Shown here: positions 60,106 through 64,000 of the stretch, piece by piece
Layout of the letters: each line of letters opens with the position of its first letter
Numbering within the stretch: position 1 is the first letter of the stretch
NCBI GenBank assembly: GCA_900129675.1
Contig: FSRD01000003.1
Location: forward strand, 248,001-312,000
Length of the DNA stretch: 64,000 nt
Origin: Bradyrhizobium erythrophlei
Lineage (GTDB): Bacteria > Pseudomonadota > Alphaproteobacteria > Rhizobiales > Xanthobacteraceae
Direction of reading: 5' to 3'
Made by a program: the position numbers and the translations under genes
The notes under the pieces: generated by a model
What the model was told of the DNA's origin: nothing
Databases searched by the model: none
The model's input: the letters and a program-made list of their open reading frames with translations, nothing else

Positions 60106-61176
60106 ATGAAGAGTTTCCAGGTTGCCGATTTCAACGCCCCCTTGAAGGAAGTGGATCAGCCGACGCCGCAGCCATCGGGAACGCAGGTTCTGATCAAGGT
60201 CAAGGCGGCCGGCGTCTGCCACAGCGATCTGCACATCTGGGAAGGTGGCTACGATCTCGGCCATGGCCGCAAGCCACTGTCGCTGAAGGATCGCGGCGTC
60301 TCGCTGCCGCGCACGATGGGCCATGAGAGCGTCGGCGAGATCGTCGCGTTCGGGCCTGACGCTAAGGCCGGAGACAAGGGCGATCTCAAGATCGGCGACG
60401 TCGCGCTGGTCTACCCCTGGCTCGGCTGCGGTAAATGCGAGACCTGCGTTGGCGGCGACGAGAACATGTGCGTGGTCAAGCCGAATTCGATCGGCGTTTA
60501 TTGCGACGGCGGCTACGCCGATCACATGACGGTGCCGCATCCAAAATACCTCCTCAATTTGAAGGGGCTCGATCCCGTCACCGCCGCGCCCTATGCCTGT
60601 TCCGGCGTCACCACCTACAGCGCGCTGAAGAAGGTCGAATCCGTCTTCCATACGCCGATCGTGATTTTCGGCGCCGGCGGGCTTGGCCTGATGGCGCTGT
60701 CGCTGCTGAAGGCGATGGGCGGCAAGGGCGCCATCGTCGTCGATATCGATGCGCGCAAGCGCGAGGCGGCGGAAGCCGCGGGCGCGCTCGCGACCGTCGA
60801 CGGCAAGGCGCCCGATGCGCTGGAGCAGCTCACGAAGAAGGCCGGCGGCCCGATCCGCGCCGTGATCGATCTCGTCGGCAACGCACAGACCGCGCAACTC
60901 GGGTTCGATTGCCTGACCAAGGGCGGCAAGCTCGTGATCGTCGGCCTGTTCGGCGGCGGCGCACCGTGGGCGCTGCCGCTGATCCCGATCAAGGCGATCA
61001 CGATCCAGGGCAGCTATGTCGGCAATCTCCGCGAGACCCAGGAACTGCTCGATCTGGTCCGCACCAGGAAGATCGCGCCGATCCCGGTGACGACGATGCC
61101 GCTGTCGAAGGCGAACGAGGCGCTGGTCGATCTGCAGAAGGGCAAGCTGGTCGGGCGCGCGGTGCTGACGCCGTAA
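60106..61176 (+). CDS. Zinc-dependent alcohol dehydrogenase (MDR family)
   Basis: 356 residues from ATG 60106 (GGGAGAG ahead). Catalytic-zinc ligands C38 (VCHSD) and H73-E74 (GHES); structural zinc C108, C111, C114 and C122 (CGKCETC...C). GAGGLGLMAL is the nucleotide loop, and VDIDARKRE (Asp after beta-2) indicates NAD preference. It would oxidise an alcohol or polyol to aldehyde or ketone. It is in line with the ABC importer and may oxidise the imported compound. Confidence 0.92.
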   Translation: MKSFQVADFNAPLKEVDQPTPQPSGTQVLIKVKAAGVCHSDLHIWEGGYDLGHGRKPLSLKDRGVSLPRTMGHESVGEIVAFGPDAKAGDKGDLKIGDVALVYPWLGCGKCETCVGGDENMCVVKPNSIGVYCDGGYADHMTVPHPKYLLNLKGLDPVTAAPYACSGVTTYSALKKVESVFHTPIVIFGAGGLGLMALSLLKAMGGKGAIVVDIDARKREAAEAAGALATVDGKAPDALEQLTKKAGGPIRAVIDLVGNAQTAQLGFDCLTKGGKLVIVGLFGGGAPWALPLIPIKAITIQGSYVGNLRETQELLDLVRTRKIAPIPVTTMPLSKANEALVDLQKGKLVGRAVLTP

Positions 61177-61194
61177 GGTTTCCGCCGTTGCCAC

Positions 61195-61308
61195 TGTCAT
61201 TGCGAGCGAAGCGAAGCAATCCATTCTTTCTTTGTGTGGCGCGATGGATTGCTTCGCGGAGCCTGTCATCGGGCGCGCATTCGCGCGACCCGGTGGCTCG
61301 CAATGACG
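61195..61308. repeat. GTCATTGCGAGC repeat, long form (copy 7), inverted
   Basis: Left CTGTCATTGCGAGCGAAGCG, then GCGGAGCCTGTCATCGGGCG, right GTGGCTCGCAATGACG. The long-form inner block is reversed relative to copies 1, 2 and 4. It starts 18 bases after the alcohol dehydrogenase stop and precedes the IPMDH-family gene. Confidence 0.88.
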
Positions 61309-61341
61309 ACTGATACATTTTGATTCGCATAGGAAATCCCC

Positions 61342-62424
61342 ATGTCCGCGAATAACGCCCTTCACATCGCAGTCCTCGGCGGCGATGGCATCGGCCCCGA
61401 AGTGATGGCGCCGGCGCTCGAAGTGTTGCGCAAGATCGAGGCGACCACGGACCTGAAATTCCGCTTCACCGATGCGCCGGCTGGCGCGAACAATTATCGC
61501 GAGACCGGCAAGTCGATGCCCAAAAGCACCGTGCGTCTCTGCGACGAGGCGGATGCGATCCTGCTCGGCGCCTGCGGCCTGCCGTCGGTGCGCTACCCCG
61601 ACAACACCGAGATCATGCCGCAGGTTGAACTGCGCTTTCATTTCGACTTGTATGCCGGCGTGCGCCCGGCGCGGCTGATTCCGGGCGTGCCGAGCCCGAT
61701 CGTCGGCGCCGACCAGCGCGGCATCGACCTCGTCGTGATCCGGGAATCCACCGAAGGCCTGTTCGCCTCGATGGGCAAGGGTGTCGTCACCGACACCGAG
61801 GCGCGCGAGACGCTGGTGATCACGCGCAAGACCTCGGAGCGGCTGTTCGAATTCTCGTTCCGCCTTGCCGAACGCCGCAAGGCGCGCGGCCGCACCAATG
61901 GCGGACTGACCTGCGTCGACAAGGCCAACGTGTTCAAGGCGTTTGCGTTCTTCCGCGAGATGTTCGACGCCGCCGCCAAACGCCATCCCGACGTCAAGGC
62001 CGACCGGCTCTATGTCGACGCCAGCGCGGCGATGCTGGTGAAGCGTCCCTGGGATTTCGACGTCATGGTGATGGAGAACATGTTCGGCGACATCCTCTCC
62101 GACATGACCGCCGGCCTGATCGGCGGCATGGGCATGGCGCCCTCGGCCGATATCGGCGACCGTCATGCCGTGTTCCAGCCCTGCCACGGCACCGCGCCCG
62201 ACATCATGGGGCAGGGCAAGGCCAATCCGACCGGGATGATTCTCTCCGCCGCAATGATGCTGGACTGGCTCGCCGACAAGCACGGCCTCGAGGCCGCCGC
62301 CGAAGCCGGCGAACGCATCGAGCGCGCGGTCGACAAGGTCTACGCCGACGGCATCAAGCCGATGGAATTCGGCGGCAGCAACGGCACGGCGGATATCGCA
62401 AAAGCGGTGCTGGCGGCGTTGTAG
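61342..62424 (+). CDS. Isocitrate/isopropylmalate dehydrogenase family protein
   Basis: 360 residues. LHIAVLGGDGIGPEVMAPAL at the start, ELRFHFDLYAGVRPAR with the substrate Arg residues, VDASAAMLVKRPWDFDVMVMENMFGDILSDMTAGLIGGMGMAPSADIG with the metal Asp, and HGTAPDIMGQGKANPTGMILSAAMML near the C-terminus are family hallmarks. It oxidatively decarboxylates a 2-hydroxy acid with a beta-carboxylate (isopropylmalate, tartrate or malate type). Housekeeping LeuB normally sits with leuCD; here it follows the ABC/ADH cluster, so a catabolic role such as tartrate or D-malate use is possible. Confidence 0.9.
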   Translation: MSANNALHIAVLGGDGIGPEVMAPALEVLRKIEATTDLKFRFTDAPAGANNYRETGKSMPKSTVRLCDEADAILLGACGLPSVRYPDNTEIMPQVELRFHFDLYAGVRPARLIPGVPSPIVGADQRGIDLVVIRESTEGLFASMGKGVVTDTEARETLVITRKTSERLFEFSFRLAERRKARGRTNGGLTCVDKANVFKAFAFFREMFDAAAKRHPDVKADRLYVDASAAMLVKRPWDFDVMVMENMFGDILSDMTAGLIGGMGMAPSADIGDRHAVFQPCHGTAPDIMGQGKANPTGMILSAAMMLDWLADKHGLEAAAEAGERIERAVDKVYADGIKPMEFGGSNGTADIAKAVLAAL

Positions 62425-62454
62425 GTGGGGGCAACGGCGGCAGTCGCGCAACAC

Positions 62455-62539
62455 CGTCATTGCGAGGAGCGAAGCGACGAAGCAATCCATTCTTTCTTCG
62501 CGTGGCGACATGGATTGCTTCGCTTCGCTCGCAATGACG
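62455..62539. repeat. GTCATTGCGAGC repeat, short form (copy 8)
   Basis: CGTCATTGCGAGGAGCGAAG left, GCTTCGCTCGCAATGACG right, inner GCAATCCAT / ATGGATTGC. It starts 30 bases after the IPMDH-family stop. A shorter palindrome (TTTACCCGACGGG at 62591) follows it and resembles the TTTGCCCGACGG motif at 7130. Confidence 0.88.
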
Positions 62540-62615
62540 GATGTGGGTGTGCTGGCATCGCATTTCCAAACACAACCTCGCGATGGGTGATTTACCCGAC
62601 GGGTCGTTTCGGCAG

Positions 62616-62954
62616 TCAGTGGGGTCGCCAGCCGGGCGGGTCGTCGTCGATTGGAGCAGACGGCTCTTGCAACCGCGTCAGCAGCCGTCTCAAGGCGCTG
62701 ATTGTCGCGCCGAACCAATAGACGACTACGAGAGAGGCCGGATAGAAAAAGAACACACTGTTGATCCAGGAGTGTGGCCCGACTGTTTGATCCAGACCCA
62801 GCCAGCAGAATGGCAAAAGGGCCGGCAGATAAGCCAAGCTGTTGAGAAACAGCTGCCCCTTGAAATCGCTAACGAAGCAACCAAGCGCGATCAGCGCAAA
62901 GCAATATACCGTGTAAACAGCGCAGAGCTTCAGCGCACCTTTATTCAGTTTCAT
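62616..62954 (-). CDS. Small membrane protein, three helices, unknown function
   Basis: 112 residues from ATG 62954 with GGGAG 6 bases upstream; an extension to 63020 lacks a better ribosome site. Hydrophobic segments lie at about 10-28 (LCAVYTVYCFALIALGCFV), 36-53 (FLNSLAYLPALLPFCWLGL) and 69-90 (FFFYPASLVVVYWFGATISA). The C-terminus is polar (RLQEPSAPIDDDPPGWRPH). I recognise no family. It lies 128 bp downstream of the LuxR gene on the same strand. Confidence 0.7.
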   Translation of the reverse strand: MKLNKGALKLCAVYTVYCFALIALGCFVSDFKGQLFLNSLAYLPALLPFCWLGLDQTVGPHSWINSVFFFYPASLVVVYWFGATISALRRLLTRLQEPSAPIDDDPPGWRPH

Positions 62955-63082
62955 GTTTGACTCCCGGTTGTGTGAGGAAGACCAGTCCTCGTCTGCGGAC
63001 TCGTCGCCACTTGAAAACAACGGGATCAGAACAGCATCAATCCGCCATCAAATCGATGACACGTTCGTGCCATGTGCTGCGA

Positions 63083-63778
63083 TCACTTCAGCAGCGCGAT
63101 CAGCTGGCTGCGCTTGCTGACGCCAAGTCTCTCGTAGATGGCGCGGAAATGATTTCCGACGGTGTTGTCGGAGATCGAGAGGCGCCGGGCGATTGCCTTG
63201 TCGGATAGGCCGGTCGATGCGAGGTCGATCAGTTCTCGTTGCCGGTCCGTCAGGACAGTCAAATCGACCGCCGATTTTTCGGCCTGTTTGGTCAGCAGGA
63301 ACAGCGTGTGTAGCACGGGCGCGATCAGGTCAAGCGCCGCCAATGTGCGTTTCGGGTGGGTTTCCGGCACGCCTGAAAAGCTCAAATAAGTCCCGGCATT
63401 GACGAAGGGATCGATGACGCCGTGCGCTGCGACGACGCCGAGTGCGAACCGGTCGATCTCTTCGAGTTCGCGCCTTGTGGCGACAATCGGTGCGCCGGCT
63501 CCGTCCAGCGCGCCTGACTTGTCCAGGATGAAAGCCTTGCGATTGGACACCCACCAGGCAAAGCAGCCGCGCGCTTTCAGGTCGAACCGGCCTTCGAGGC
63601 CGCTGAGGAATTCCGGCGAATGCCCGCTCGATACCAGCGAGCGCATCTGGATGCGGCCACCCGACAAATTGCCATAGGCGCCGAGGAATTTCTCGAAGGG
63701 AAAGAAGTTTCGTAAGGGTCCTTCGACCCAAGCGACGACGTCGCCTTCCGTTACCGGCGCGGTTGGAAGCTTGCGCAA
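63083..63778 (-). CDS. LuxR-type HTH regulator, N-terminus uncertain
   Basis: 231 residues if translation starts at TTG 63778. The C-terminal LuxR HTH is LTDRQRELIDLASTGLSDKAIARRLSISDNTVGNHFRAIYERLGVSKRSQLIALL, the last ~57 residues. The N-terminal 170 residues form a sensor domain that I do not recognise. The frame continues upstream without a stop to about 63897 (AEADVASGNPDLNLDAWIDA precedes the TTG) but contains no ATG, GTG or other TTG. The real start may be different, lost, or separated by a frameshift. It may regulate the membrane protein downstream. Confidence 0.8.
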   Translation of the reverse strand: MRKLPTAPVTEGDVVAWVEGPLRNFFPFEKFLGAYGNLSGGRIQMRSLVSSGHSPEFLSGLEGRFDLKARGCFAWWVSNRKAFILDKSGALDGAGAPIVATRRELEEIDRFALGVVAAHGVIDPFVNAGTYLSFSGVPETHPKRTLAALDLIAPVLHTLFLLTKQAEKSAVDLTVLTDRQRELIDLASTGLSDKAIARRLSISDNTVGNHFRAIYERLGVSKRSQLIALLK

Positions 63779-63923
63779 CGCGTCGATCCAGGCGTCGAGA
63801 TTCAGGTCAGGATTGCCTGATGCGACATCGGCCTCAGCGGACTTTCGAGGCGCAACGTGGTCTTTGTGGGTAGGACGGCGCAGTGGATACCTCGTTCAAT
63901 CGTTCAATCGCCGTCGTTGGAAC

Positions 63924-63978
63924 GGTGGGTTACGCCCATCGGGCCGCGCTTTGCGCGGACCCGTTGGGCTAACCCACC
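63924..63978. repeat. GGTGGGTTA hairpin repeat
   Basis: GGTGGGTTA (63924-63932) and TAACCCACC (63970-63978) are perfect inverted arms, with GCCCA/TGGGC as a further inner pair. CCTACGAAG follows, as in the element at 37095-37165. The stretch 63779-64000 otherwise shows only the tandem TTCAATCG pair near 63896 and no gene. Confidence 0.75.
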
Positions 63979-64000
63979 CTACGAAGCCCCTCAAATCGCC

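Noticed and set aside
59005..62718. Open frame of over 1200 codons on the minus strand opposite the dppF-type, alcohol dehydrogenase and IPMDH-family genes
   Set aside because: It reads through three well-conserved genes and two repeats; the translation is Arg/His/Gln-rich without any domain, as expected from high third-position GC.

Overview
The window reads as chromosomal DNA of an alphaproteobacterium of the Bradyrhizobiaceae (Bradyrhizobium/Rhodopseudomonas type). I infer this from the high GC content and GC-rich third codon positions, the many solute importers, frequent TTG/GTG starts, and dispersed intergenic repeats (motif GTCATTGCGAGC ... GCTCGCAATGAC) that I recognise from those genomes. 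I see no rRNA, tRNA, CRISPR, transposase or phage gene.

Left part (1-21,000). It opens with a periplasmic redox group: a FccB-like flavoprotein cut by the left edge and an isoquinoline-oxidoreductase-type molybdenum/2Fe-2S pair. A TRAP binding protein and an MFS exporter follow. After a 1.1 kb repeat-rich gap comes a minus-strand cluster: a beta-hydroxyacid dehydrogenase, a complete Liv-type ABC importer (K-H-M-G-F), a second beta-hydroxyacid dehydrogenase and an ACMSD-type amidohydrolase. On the plus strand there is a ferric-iron-type ABC importer (permease, binding protein, ATPase). A decayed ABC-ATPase tail, an SDR without its catalytic Tyr, and a trans-aconitate methyltransferase follow.

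Middle (21,900-42,800). A DctP/DctQM TRAP system has a 16-bp stem-loop between binding protein and permease. Next is an unfamiliar locus of an NMT1/THI5-type ABC importer, a DapA-like lyase, a GNAT and an epimerase-like protein, with a TetR regulator. Two copies of a TCAACC-N4-GGTTGA palindrome tie the regulator to both transcription units. A Bug-type binding protein, an IclR regulator, an acyl-CoA dehydrogenase and an SdsA-type alkylsulfatase follow, then a second Liv importer divergent from a GntR regulator.

Right part (42,800-64,000). An alpha-glucan-flavoured region holds a GT4 glycosyltransferase with a near-consensus EcfG (general stress response) promoter, an MsbA-like exporter, an amylo-alpha-1,6-glucosidase, a PRC-barrel protein, an MFS transporter, a patatin and GlgA. 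Beside the patatin lie a duplicated GlgA 3' end and the last codons of an SDR gene, a recombination scar. A catabolic cluster follows: class III CoA-transferase, five-gene peptide-type ABC importer, zinc alcohol dehydrogenase and IPMDH-family dehydrogenase. The window ends with a small membrane protein and a LuxR-type regulator.

Overall this is an importer-and-catabolism region: two Liv, two TRAP binding proteins (one with permease), one Fe-type, one NMT1-type, one Dpp-type and one Bug-type uptake component, each next to enzymes or regulators that probably serve its substrate. Substrates cannot be fixed from sequence alone.
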